DNA from: Deltaproteobacteria bacterium
GTDB taxonomy: Bacteria > Myxococcota_A > UBA9042 > PHBI01
Assembly: GCA_020632715.1 (NCBI GenBank)
Contig: JACKFA010000004.1
Span: 682,001 to 746,000, forward strand
DNA: 64,000 nt
Direction: 5' to 3'
In this document: positions 41,402 to 50,319 of the stretch, piece after piece
How the letters are laid out: every line of letters starts with the position of its first letter
How positions within the stretch are numbered: position 1 is the stretch's first letter
Translations under genes and position numbers: made by a program
The notes under the pieces: generated by a model
What the model saw: the letters and a program-made list of their open reading frames with translations, nothing else
Database searches by the model: none
What the model was told of the DNA's origin: nothing

Positions 41402-42577
41402 TCACTGACAGGTGAGGTCGTCCTGACAGGTCTCCCCGTCCGGACACTGGGCGGTGTCGGTGCAAGAGACGAGCCCAGGGATGGAGACCGCCTGCTCGAC
41501 CTGCGCGGAGACGTCGAGGTCGACGCGTCCCGGCGCGATCACCGCCGAGCCGGTCGTGTGGCGCGTCACGACGATGGTCGGGAGCCCGGCGTAGCCGAGG
41601 TCGACGAGCTTCGTCACGAGCGCCTTCGGGATCGTGAGCGCGCCGTCGTCGTCGGTGGTGCAGGTGAGCACCCCCTTCGTGCCGCCGTGGTGCGAGATGT
41701 CGAGGCGCACGTCGATGACGGCGCTCGGCTCGCCGCCGGCCTCCCAGGTGAGCGCGATGTCGGCGTCGCGCTCGACGACGAGGTCCGTGCTCGTGATGAC
41801 GAGGTCGGCGACGCCCTTCGCGGTGATCGCGAACGCGTCGTACGCGCCGCCCGCGGTGACGATCCCGAGCGTGTCCCCCTCGACGAAGGCCGGGTAGGGG
41901 AGCGTGCCGCCCGTGGGCTGGTAGGTCTTGTTGATGGGGCTCATCGAGAACACGTCGCAGCCGGCGGCGTTCTCGACCCCGACGACCGTGACGGCGCCGA
42001 GGTCCTGCGAGGTCGGGTACGCCTGGCAGGTGTCGTCCGCGACGCAGATGGCGCCGCCCGCGCACGCGGTCGCGCAGAACGGCACCACCGGTACGAGGAG
42101 CTGGCAGTCCCCCTCGCTGTCGGTCGCCTCGTAGCCCACCGGCGAGGGCGTCGGGCCGTCGTAGACCTTGCCGAGGATCGCCGTCGACCCGGCGACACCG
42201 TCGGTCGGCGTCACGAGGCGCACGGCGAACGTGCCGACGAGCACGTCCGGGTCGCCCGCGGTGGTCGGCGTGACCGTGAGGTCGACGGTCGCCGGGTCCG
42301 GGCAGGACGGGCCGGTGTCGGCGCCGTCGCTCGCGTCGGCGGCGCCGGTGTCGTCGGGCGTCGAATCGGCGGCGAGCGTGTCGTCGCCGCCGCCCGTGTC
42401 GCCCGTGGTGGCGTCGACCGTGTCGGCGGCGGTCGCCGTGTCCGTGCCGCTGCCGCCGCCGTCGTCACCGCAGGCCGCGGCGGACGCGACCAGGTTACAG
42501 AGCGCGAGCGCGGCGAGGGCACGCGAGAGGCGCGTGGCGACGAGGGCGCGGTTCCGGTTCCTTGGGTGCAGGCGCAT
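41402..42577 (-). CDS. Lipoprotein with Asp/Thr linker and beta-rich domains
   Basis: The 391-residue protein has a signal with a long n-region and lipobox SAAAC (Cys 36). A linker to about 95 contains DTVDATTGDTGG. Beta-sandwich-like segments (TVDLTVTPTTAGDPDVLVGTFAVRLV) and two small Cys motifs follow (FCATACAGGAICVADDTC; CTDTAQCPDGETCQDDLTC at the end). The middle (ITLTWEAGG-like, DIALTWEAGGEPSAVIDVRLDIS) resembles a carbohydrate-binding or Ig-like domain. It is the first gene of the four-gene lipoprotein row, with a divergent-type spacer of 183 bases to the kinase stop at 42761. Function is unknown. Confidence 0.8.
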   Translation of the reverse strand: MRLHPRNRNRALVATRLSRALAALALCNLVASAAACGDDGGGSGTDTATAADTVDATTGDTGGGDDTLAADSTPDDTGAADASDGADTGPSCPDPATVDLTVTPTTAGDPDVLVGTFAVRLVTPTDGVAGSTAILGKVYDGPTPSPVGYEATDSEGDCQLLVPVVPFCATACAGGAICVADDTCQAYPTSQDLGAVTVVGVENAAGCDVFSMSPINKTYQPTGGTLPYPAFVEGDTLGIVTAGGAYDAFAITAKGVADLVITSTDLVVERDADIALTWEAGGEPSAVIDVRLDISHHGGTKGVLTCTTDDDGALTIPKALVTKLVDLGYAGLPTIVVTRHTTGSAVIAPGRVDLDVSAQVEQAVSIPGLVSCTDTAQCPDGETCQDDLTCQ

Positions 42578-42760
42578 CGGCTCTCCGGTCGGTCGGGTGC
42601 GGTCCTCGGCTCCCCGTGGCCGAGGACGCGGTATCAGACACCGCCCACCCTAGGTCGCAAGCCTTAAGTTGGTCTTAAGGCGCCGTTCGGAAAACGGGAC
42701 CGCCGCGGGCCGCAGCCGCCGCGAGCCTGTCGCCGCGCGCCCGAGCTCTTCGTAACCCGC

Positions 42761-44647
<1,887 letters not shown>

Positions 44648-44854
44648 GGGGCACCTCCTGGCGGCGCGAGCATAGCAGGGCACACAGGGGCGACAAGAAG
44701 GGCCGCAGATCCGCGCGGGTGGCGGCTCTGCGGGGCGGGCCCCGGCGGGCGGGGATCGCGACGATTACGATGTCGGCGGCGCCTTTGGCGCCTCGGGGCG
44801 TGCGTTGTCGGGCGTGAGGGGGCACAATTCCACCCGGGTCATTCACCGGAGCTC

Positions 44855-46276
44855 ATGCACCGTCCAGCCTGGTACATCGGAGCCCTCCTCGTCGCGGCCG
44901 CTGTCGTCGCTGGTGTGGTGTGCCTGGCGGCCGGCGGCGAGGCGGCGGTGACCGTGATCGAGACGCACCCCATCGCCCCCGGCGAGGCGATCGTCACGCT
45001 GCGCGACGAGGGCGACGAGGCGCGCCACCACTGGCTGCAGTCCGTCGCGATCGACGGCAGCGCGCGCTGGTCGGTCGACCTCCACGACCGCGTCCCGGTC
45101 GCGACGCTCGGGACGAGCGCCATCCTCGCGACGGGCGAGCGCGTGTTCGCGCTGCTCACCCCCGCGGCGAGCGGGCACGCGACGCGGCTCATGGCGATCG
45201 AGCGCGCGTCGGGCAAGCGGCTCTGGGAGGTCGGCGTGGACGCGTCCGTCGGCGACGACGTCGTCACGGTCACGGCCGACGCGCTGCTCGCGGACGACGA
45301 GCGCGTCTATGTCGCGCGGGCCGTCGGGCGCGAGGCGCGGGTGGACGCCTTCACGCTCGACGGCGGCGCCCACGTCTGGTCGGCGCCGCTCGACGCGACG
45401 AACGTGCGGCTGCGCGCGCTCGACGGGGAGCGCCTGCTCGCGACGCCGCGCGTGGGAGCCGGGCAGGCCATCGATCGCGCCACGGGCGTCGAGACGCCGC
45501 GCGGCTGGGGGGTCTACCTCGGGGAGACCGGCGGGGCCGTCGCGATCGGGCAGATGACGTCGTTCTCGGTCATCGGGCTCACGGGGGAGCCCGCGCGGTA
45601 CGGCGTCACCGACGAGTACGGCGTCGAGTCGCGCGCGCCGATCGGCGTGTTCGGGGAGCGCTGGATCGTGGCGGGGCTCCGCGTCCTCGCGACGAACGCG
45701 GTGGCGATCGGCGGCTTCGATCGCGGCGCGAAGGCGCTCGCGTGGACGATCGATCTCGGGCGGCTGCTGTTCGCGGAGCGCGCGTCGGACGGCGGCGCGC
45801 TGCCGCGCTTCGTGGCGGTGGGCGTCCACGGGAGGCCGACGGGCGGGAAGGAGTCGATGACGTCGCCGCCGCTCTCGGCCGGTGGCGACGGGAAGGGCGA
45901 CGCGCTCGTGGTGGTGGACCTGGCCGAGGGCAAGGTGGTCTGGGACACGGCGCTCGACACGACGCGCTTCGAGGCGTTCGACGCGCGGGGGCGGGCGTGG
46001 GTGTGGCTCGAGGAGGGCACGCTCGTCGCGATCGACCCCGTGTCGGGCGGGGTGCAGCGCGCGACGGCGTTCGCGGGGATCGCGGCGAACGCCGTCGTGA
46101 ACGAAGAGGCGGTGCGGTACGGGCAGCTCTGGCTGCGGGGCGACGCGACGGCGGCGCGCGACGAGGCGCCGCTGGTGGTCGTGGACCTCGCGAGCGGGCT
46201 CGTGGTGCTGCGGCGCGGCGACATCGCGGTGACCGACGTCACGGCGATGGTGCGGGCGGCGTTCGGCGCGCCGTAG
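44855..46276 (+). CDS. PQQ-like beta-propeller protein, membrane-anchored
   Basis: The 473-residue protein has an N-terminal hydrophobic anchor (YIGALLVAAAVVAGVVCLAAGG). Propeller blades are marked by GSARWSVDLHDR, GKRLWEVGVD, GGAHVWSAPLDA, AKALAWTIDLG and GKVVWDTALDT, with about 7-8 repeats. The WD/PQQ-type W-docking motifs are present but no quinoprotein catalytic residues are evident. It is probably a binding or scaffolding protein in the periplasm. It starts at an ATG after CACCGGAGCTC, divergent from the Ser/Thr kinase gene 207 bases away. In other bacteria kinase and PQQ propeller are sometimes paired, so this may be the kinase's sensor partner. Confidence 0.8.
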   Translation: MHRPAWYIGALLVAAAVVAGVVCLAAGGEAAVTVIETHPIAPGEAIVTLRDEGDEARHHWLQSVAIDGSARWSVDLHDRVPVATLGTSAILATGERVFALLTPAASGHATRLMAIERASGKRLWEVGVDASVGDDVVTVTADALLADDERVYVARAVGREARVDAFTLDGGAHVWSAPLDATNVRLRALDGERLLATPRVGAGQAIDRATGVETPRGWGVYLGETGGAVAIGQMTSFSVIGLTGEPARYGVTDEYGVESRAPIGVFGERWIVAGLRVLATNAVAIGGFDRGAKALAWTIDLGRLLFAERASDGGALPRFVAVGVHGRPTGGKESMTSPPLSAGGDGKGDALVVVDLAEGKVVWDTALDTTRFEAFDARGRAWVWLEEGTLVAIDPVSGGVQRATAFAGIAANAVVNEEAVRYGQLWLRGDATAARDEAPLVVVDLASGLVVLRRGDIAVTDVTAMVRAAFGAP

Positions 46277-46382
46277 CGGTGCCGTGAGCGCGGCGCGGCC
46301 GGTCGCGGGGGGCGGAGAGGATCGCGGCGCGCGCGGCGCCGTGGCGACGCGCACCTGCGTTTCTTTCGCTACCGCGGTTCTT

Positions 46383-46415
46383 TTGACACTGGACGGTGTT
46401 TGCAATTGAGTTGCG
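46383..46415 (+). promoter_or_regulatory. -35 box and Fur-family-like operator upstream of OMP operon
   Basis: TTGACA at 46383-46388 is a perfect -35. TGCAATTGAGTTGCG at 46401-46415 is an interrupted inverted repeat (5 of 7 pairs) and matches the TGCAAATNATTTGCA style of Fur/Zur/Mur boxes. It lies where the -10 would be, so binding would block the promoter; a clear -10 is not visible. It sits 53 bases before the GTG at 46468. Confidence 0.5.
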
Positions 46416-46467
46416 TCATGCGCGGACCCCGTGCTACCGGTGGGGCCGTCCCGTGCAGGAGCGCGCC

Positions 46468-47745
46468 GTGGCCCGTCGAACCACCCAAGCTGTCTTCGCC
46501 GCCGTCCTCGCCGTCGCGGCGGTCGCCACCGCCCGCGTCGACGCCGAGGCCGCCGAGCCCGTAGACGGCCCCGCGGCCGACGCGCCGCCGGCGGCCGACG
46601 CGCCACCCGCGGAGGTGAGCCCCGAGGAGCTCGAGGCCATCCAGAAGGCCCTCGGCGGCGACGCCGCGGACGCGCCACCGCCGGCGCAGCCCGCGCCGAG
46701 CTCGGTCGGCGCGGCCATCCAGAGCATGAACCCCGACATCTCCCTCATCCTCGACGGCGCGCTCTCCTACTTCTCGAGCGACCCGCTGCAGGTCGGCGCG
46801 CACGACCCGAACCACACCGGGTTCACGTTCCAGCAGCTCGAGATGCACATCAGCGCGAACGTCGACCCCTTCTTCCGCCTCGACGGGAACCTCGTCTTCT
46901 CGCCGTTCGGCGTCGAGGTCGAGGAGGCGTACGCGACGACCCTCGGCCTCCCGTCGGGCCTCCAGCTCCGCGCCGGCCAGTTCCTGACGCGCTTCGGGCG
47001 CATCAACAACACCCACCCGCACAGCTGGCACTTCGTCGACCAGCCGCTCGTGAACGGCAAGTTCTTCGGCGGCGAGGGCAACCGCGGCCTCGGCGTCGAG
47101 CTCTCCTGGCTGACGCCGCTCCCCTGGTACGTCGAGCTCATCGGCTCGGTGAACGACGCGACGGGGGCCGCGACCGCCCGCAGCTTCTTCGGGAGCGACG
47201 ATCTCGGCATCAACGGCCTGGGCGACTTCCTCTACACCGTCGCGCTCAAGCAGTTCTTCGACCTCGGCGGCGACTGGTCGCTCCTCTGGGGGCTCTCCGG
47301 GCAGGCCGGGCCCAACGCGACCGGGAACGGCAACCGCTCCACCATCTTCGGGACCGACGTCCACCTCCGCTACCGGCCGCTCGACTACGCGGGCCGCACG
47401 AGCGTGGAGCTCACCGTCGAGGCCATGGCGCGGAACCGGCAGATCCCCGACGACTCGCTCAGCGACTGGGGGCTCTACGCGCAGCTCGTCTGGGCCATCG
47501 ACTCCGAGTGGGAGGTCGGGGCCCGCTTCGACACCGTGAGCGGCGTCGCGAACGACTACCTCGACCCCGAGGAGGTCAGCGAGCGCCACCGCACGGCGCT
47601 CGAGGTCGCGTTCTACCCATCGCACTTCTCCCGGATCCGCCTCCAGGGTGCGCTCGACCAGCCGTCATGGCGCGACGACCCGATCTGGACCGCCACGCTC
47701 GCGCTCGAGGTCCTCGCCGGCGCCCACGGCGCCCACAGCTACTGA
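46468..47745 (+). CDS. Outer-membrane beta-barrel protein, zinc-regulated receptor-like family
   Basis: The 425-residue protein has a Sec signal (FAAVLAVAAVATARVDAEAA), an Ala/Pro/Asp spacer and a short helix (VSPEELEAIQKALGG). A barrel of about 340 residues follows (ISLILDGALSYFS; GFTFQQLEMHISANVDPFFRLDGNLVFSPF; LRAGQFLTRFGRINNTHPHSWHFVDQP; WYVELIGS). Its pattern resembles a group annotated as zinc-regulated TonB-dependent outer-membrane receptors that lack a plug. The start is the GTG at 46468 behind AGGAG. The operon continues with two lipoproteins, one with a CHNGHCH metal-like motif. A Fur-family-like box precedes it. Metal uptake is inferred, not proved. Confidence 0.75.
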   Translation: MARRTTQAVFAAVLAVAAVATARVDAEAAEPVDGPAADAPPAADAPPAEVSPEELEAIQKALGGDAADAPPPAQPAPSSVGAAIQSMNPDISLILDGALSYFSSDPLQVGAHDPNHTGFTFQQLEMHISANVDPFFRLDGNLVFSPFGVEVEEAYATTLGLPSGLQLRAGQFLTRFGRINNTHPHSWHFVDQPLVNGKFFGGEGNRGLGVELSWLTPLPWYVELIGSVNDATGAATARSFFGSDDLGINGLGDFLYTVALKQFFDLGGDWSLLWGLSGQAGPNATGNGNRSTIFGTDVHLRYRPLDYAGRTSVELTVEAMARNRQIPDDSLSDWGLYAQLVWAIDSEWEVGARFDTVSGVANDYLDPEEVSERHRTALEVAFYPSHFSRIRLQGALDQPSWRDDPIWTATLALEVLAGAHGAHSY

Positions 47746-47762
47746 ACGGAGCTCGTGACACC

Positions 47763-48617
47763 ATGAAGAACCGTGCTCGCTCCTGCGGCCTCTCGGCCGT
47801 GGCCCTCGCGCTGCTCGCCGGATCCGCCGGCGCCGGCGGCTGCGCCTTCTCGGACGGTGACCCGTGGGGGCGCCTCGAGCTCGACGCCGCCGCGCGCCTC
47901 GACCGCCCGGCCGACCGCGCGGTGGATGGGAAGCTCCTGACCGCCGAGAACTACCTCGTCGCGCTCGACACGGTGGAGCTCGTCCCGGGCGACGTCACCG
48001 TGGCTCAGAAGGCGGAGGGCAGCGCAGGCGCGTTCGACCCGGCGGACCCGCCCGAGGGCTATACGCTCTGCCACAACGGTCACTGCCACGCGACCGACGG
48101 GCGGCTCGTGCCCTACGAGGAGGTCGCGGCCGAGCTCGCGGGCGGCGGCGGGAGCGCCGGGCCGAGCGTCACGATCCCGGTCGCGGCGGGCGCGATGGTG
48201 GCGCTGCCGACGTCGGGAGAGGCCGCGGAGATCCCGCTCGGCGACTGCCCGGCCGGCTGCGAGTGGGCGCGCGGCGAGATGGACACGGTGAGCGTCGCCG
48301 TGACCTCGCTGCACCTGCGCGGGACGGTCTTCGATCAGCTGACGGGCGGTGCCGCGCGCCTCCCGAGCGAGGGCGTCGGCTTCGACGTCACGATCCCCCT
48401 CGACGCCGTGGCGCCTTCGGCCTCGCTCCACGCGGCCTTCGGCGTCGACGAGCCCGTCGGGCTCAGGGTCCACGCCACCGTCGTCGTCCCGGCCACGCTC
48501 TTCGACGGGCTCGACTTCGCGAGCGCCGACACCGCCGGCAGCGCGTTCGTCGACGCGCTCGCGGCCGCGTTCGGGGAGCGCGCGGCGCTCGCGCTCGAGA
48601 CCTCTCGCTTCGACTGA
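47763..48617 (+). CDS. Lipoprotein with CHNGHCH metal-binding-like motif
   Basis: The 284-residue protein has a lipoprotein signal (SAGAGGC). Segments include DGKLLTAENYLVALDTVELVP, then the motif LCHNGHCHATDGRLVPYEEV at about residues 103-122 and a Cys pair DCPAGCEWARGEMDTVSVAV. A C-terminal beta domain follows (PLDAVAPSASLHAAFGVDEPVGLRVHATVVVP). The Cys/His cluster could bind zinc or copper. It starts 17 bases after the outer-membrane barrel gene and is likely part of that operon. I know of no experimentally described function; a metal-capture lipoprotein serving the barrel is the likeliest reading. Confidence 0.75.
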   Translation: MKNRARSCGLSAVALALLAGSAGAGGCAFSDGDPWGRLELDAAARLDRPADRAVDGKLLTAENYLVALDTVELVPGDVTVAQKAEGSAGAFDPADPPEGYTLCHNGHCHATDGRLVPYEEVAAELAGGGGSAGPSVTIPVAAGAMVALPTSGEAAEIPLGDCPAGCEWARGEMDTVSVAVTSLHLRGTVFDQLTGGAARLPSEGVGFDVTIPLDAVAPSASLHAAFGVDEPVGLRVHATVVVPATLFDGLDFASADTAGSAFVDALAAAFGERAALALETSRFD

Positions 48618-48626
48618 GCTCCCGCG

Positions 48627-48643
48627 ATGGTGCACTGCACCAT
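48627..48643. promoter_or_regulatory. 17-bp perfect palindrome before third operon gene
   Basis: ATGGTGCA-C-TGCACCAT is a perfect inverted repeat just after the stop at 48615-48617. It is followed by an AT-rich patch (GATTCAACTGTTTGATACTAAAATGG). It could be an operator for a second promoter ahead of 48680, or an RNA hairpin (ATGGTG stem, CACTG loop). The AT-rich patch favours a promoter. Confidence 0.5.
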
Positions 48644-48679
48644 GATTCAACTGTTTGATACTAAAATGGAGATTGCCTC

Positions 48680-49207
48680 ATGATCCTGCATCTGCACACA
48701 CCCCGGACGACCTCCCGCGTCGCGCGCGCGGCGCTCATCGCGCTCGCCGCGCTGCTCCCGCTCCCCTCGTGCGCGGACGACGACGGCGGCGAGACCGACC
48801 CCCTCGAGGACGTCGAGCTCGACGTGTGCGAGCACTATGAGCAGGGGCCCATCGCCGCGGTCACGGCGGGGACGGACGCGGCGTCGGCCACGGCGACGAG
48901 CAGCGTCCACACGCGCTACGACGTGTCGCTCCCGTCGGGCGCGGGCTTCGTGAAGGTGGCGATCGAGGCGGCCTCGACCTACTCCTTCTTCTTCTCGGAC
49001 GACGCGACGGTGGTGTTCAAGGACGTGAGCGGCGCGGTCGTGGCGCCCGTCGAGACGCGCACGGGGAGCGCCTGGTGCGACGCCATCGGGAAGGCGTACG
49101 TCGTGACGCTCGGCGTCGGCACCTATACGATCGAGATCACGGCCGCCTCGGGGGCGACCGCGACGCAGTTCGTCTTCCTCGACCCGGCGGTCGAGGAGGA
49201 GGAGTAG
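48680..49207 (+). CDS. Small lipoprotein, third gene of OMP operon
   Basis: The 175-residue protein has a lipobox PLPSC (Cys 31). An acidic segment with a conserved-looking motif (DVCEHYEQGP) leads to a beta-sandwich domain: VHTRYDVSLPSGAGFVKVAIEAASTYSFFFSDDATVVFKDVSG, then GKAYVVTLGVGTYTIEITAASGATATQFVFL. It ends in EEEE. GGAG lies 8 bases before the ATG. It follows the CHNGHCH lipoprotein after 62 bases that contain a palindrome and an AT-rich patch. A metal- or ligand-binding role within the same outer-membrane system is inferred. It ends directly at the convergent methyltransferase stop, with no gap. Confidence 0.75.
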   Translation: MILHLHTPRTTSRVARAALIALAALLPLPSCADDDGGETDPLEDVELDVCEHYEQGPIAAVTAGTDAASATATSSVHTRYDVSLPSGAGFVKVAIEAASTYSFFFSDDATVVFKDVSGAVVAPVETRTGSAWCDAIGKAYVVTLGVGTYTIEITAASGATATQFVFLDPAVEEEE

Positions 49208-49981
49208 TCAGGACGCGGGCGGCGCGAAGACCAGGATGTACTGGTCCGGCAGGAAGTCGTGCTGCCCCACGAGCTCGAGCCCGGCGGCCTTCATCTCGGC
49301 GATGACGGTCTCCGGGGCGAGCTTGTGCTCCTTCGGCGGCCCGCGGTCCGAGTCGACGCGGAAGTCGACGATGGCGACGCGGCCGCCCTTCGCGAGGTTG
49401 GCCGTGGCGCGGCGGAAGTAGGCCGGGCGGTCCGCGATGTGGTGGTAGGTGTTGCAGACGAAGAGGAGATCGAGGTCTCCGGGCATGCCGCCGCCTTCGG
49501 TGTCGACGGCGACGGCGCTCAGGTTGGGCTCGCCTTCCTTCGCGGCGCGCTCGTTCAGGTAGGCGACCATGGTCGGCTCGATGTCGAGGCCGACGACGCG
49601 CCCCTTCGGGACGGCCTTCGCGAAGCGCACGGAGAAGTAGCCGGTGCCGGCGCCGAGGTCGCCGACGGCGAGGTCGTCGCGGGTGACGAGGGCGGCGACG
49701 ACCTCGTCGGGGCGCTGCCACTCGGCGCGCGCGGGATCGTCGAAGACCTGCGACCAGGCGGCGGCGTCCTCGAAGCGGTGCCCGAGGGGCCCCTGGTGGT
49801 GGAAGCCGGCGTGCTCGGCGGGGGTGGTGCCGTGGCTCTCGTGCATGGTCGTCTGCTCGTGGGCGCAGGCCGGGGTGGAGAGGGCGGCGGCGACGAGGGC
49901 CGCGAGGGCGAGGGCGCGTGACCCGCGGGCGCGGATGTGCCAGGGTGCGAAGCGAAGCGCCGGTGATGAGTGGTGTGCCAT
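49208..49981 (-). CDS. Exported SAM-dependent methyltransferase-like protein
   Basis: The 257-residue protein has a hydrophobic signal (LALAALVAAALSTPACAHE) and a His-rich start (HESHGTTPAEHAGFHHQ). A class I methyltransferase fold follows, with motif I DLGAGTGYFSVRFA, GLDIEPTMVAYLNE, LLFVCNTYHHIADR and GGRVAIVDFRVD. Cys 39 is a possible lipidation site, though the preceding residues (STPA) are not a classic lipobox. A secreted methyltransferase has no obvious access to S-adenosylmethionine, so the export signal is notable. The ATG shares two bases with the divergent Dabb gene's ATG (CATG at 49979-49982), so neither gene has a free leader between them. Confidence 0.82.
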   Translation of the reverse strand: MAHHSSPALRFAPWHIRARGSRALALAALVAAALSTPACAHEQTTMHESHGTTPAEHAGFHHQGPLGHRFEDAAAWSQVFDDPARAEWQRPDEVVAALVTRDDLAVGDLGAGTGYFSVRFAKAVPKGRVVGLDIEPTMVAYLNERAAKEGEPNLSAVAVDTEGGGMPGDLDLLFVCNTYHHIADRPAYFRRATANLAKGGRVAIVDFRVDSDRGPPKEHKLAPETVIAEMKAAGLELVGQHDFLPDQYILVFAPPAS

Positions 49982-50300
49982 GATCAAGCGGGTCGTCCTC
50001 CTCAAGTTGACCGAGGAATACGCGAACACGGCGGGGCGAGACAAGGTCGCGCGTCACGCGCAGCGGGTCCTGCCGCTCCTGCCGGGGGTCGTGCGCGTCG
50101 AGGTGGGGCAGGTCGCCATCGTCGACGACGCGCCGCCGCCCGAGTGGGACGTGACGCTGATGGTCGAGCTCGAGCGGATCGAGGACTACCCGCGCTACCG
50201 CGACGACCCCGACCACCGCGCGTTCCTCGACGAGTTCCTGAAGCCGCGCACGGTGGCGCGCGCGTCTCAGAACTTCATCATCGAGGAGCCGCCGGAGTAG
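49980..50300 (+). CDS. Dabb (stress-responsive A/B barrel) domain protein
   Basis: The 106-residue protein begins MIKRVVLLKLTEEYANT and contains LPLLPGVVRVEVGQ, WDVTLMVELERIEDYPRYRDDPDHRAFLDEFLKP and RTVARASQNFIIEEPPE. This is the ferredoxin-like dimeric alpha/beta barrel (Dabb) pattern, including the His in PDHRAF. It is cytoplasmic, small and probably dimeric; Dabb proteins bind small aromatic or aldehyde-like ligands. Its start codon overlaps the divergent methyltransferase start, so any ribosome site must lie within the other gene. A weak GATGAG sits about 12 bases upstream. It ends 19 bases from the stop of the convergent metallophosphoesterase gene. Confidence 0.88.
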   Translation: MIKRVVLLKLTEEYANTAGRDKVARHAQRVLPLLPGVVRVEVGQVAIVDDAPPPEWDVTLMVELERIEDYPRYRDDPDHRAFLDEFLKPRTVARASQNFIIEEPPE

Positions 50301-50319
50301 CGCGCCGGCGCGCGACGGA

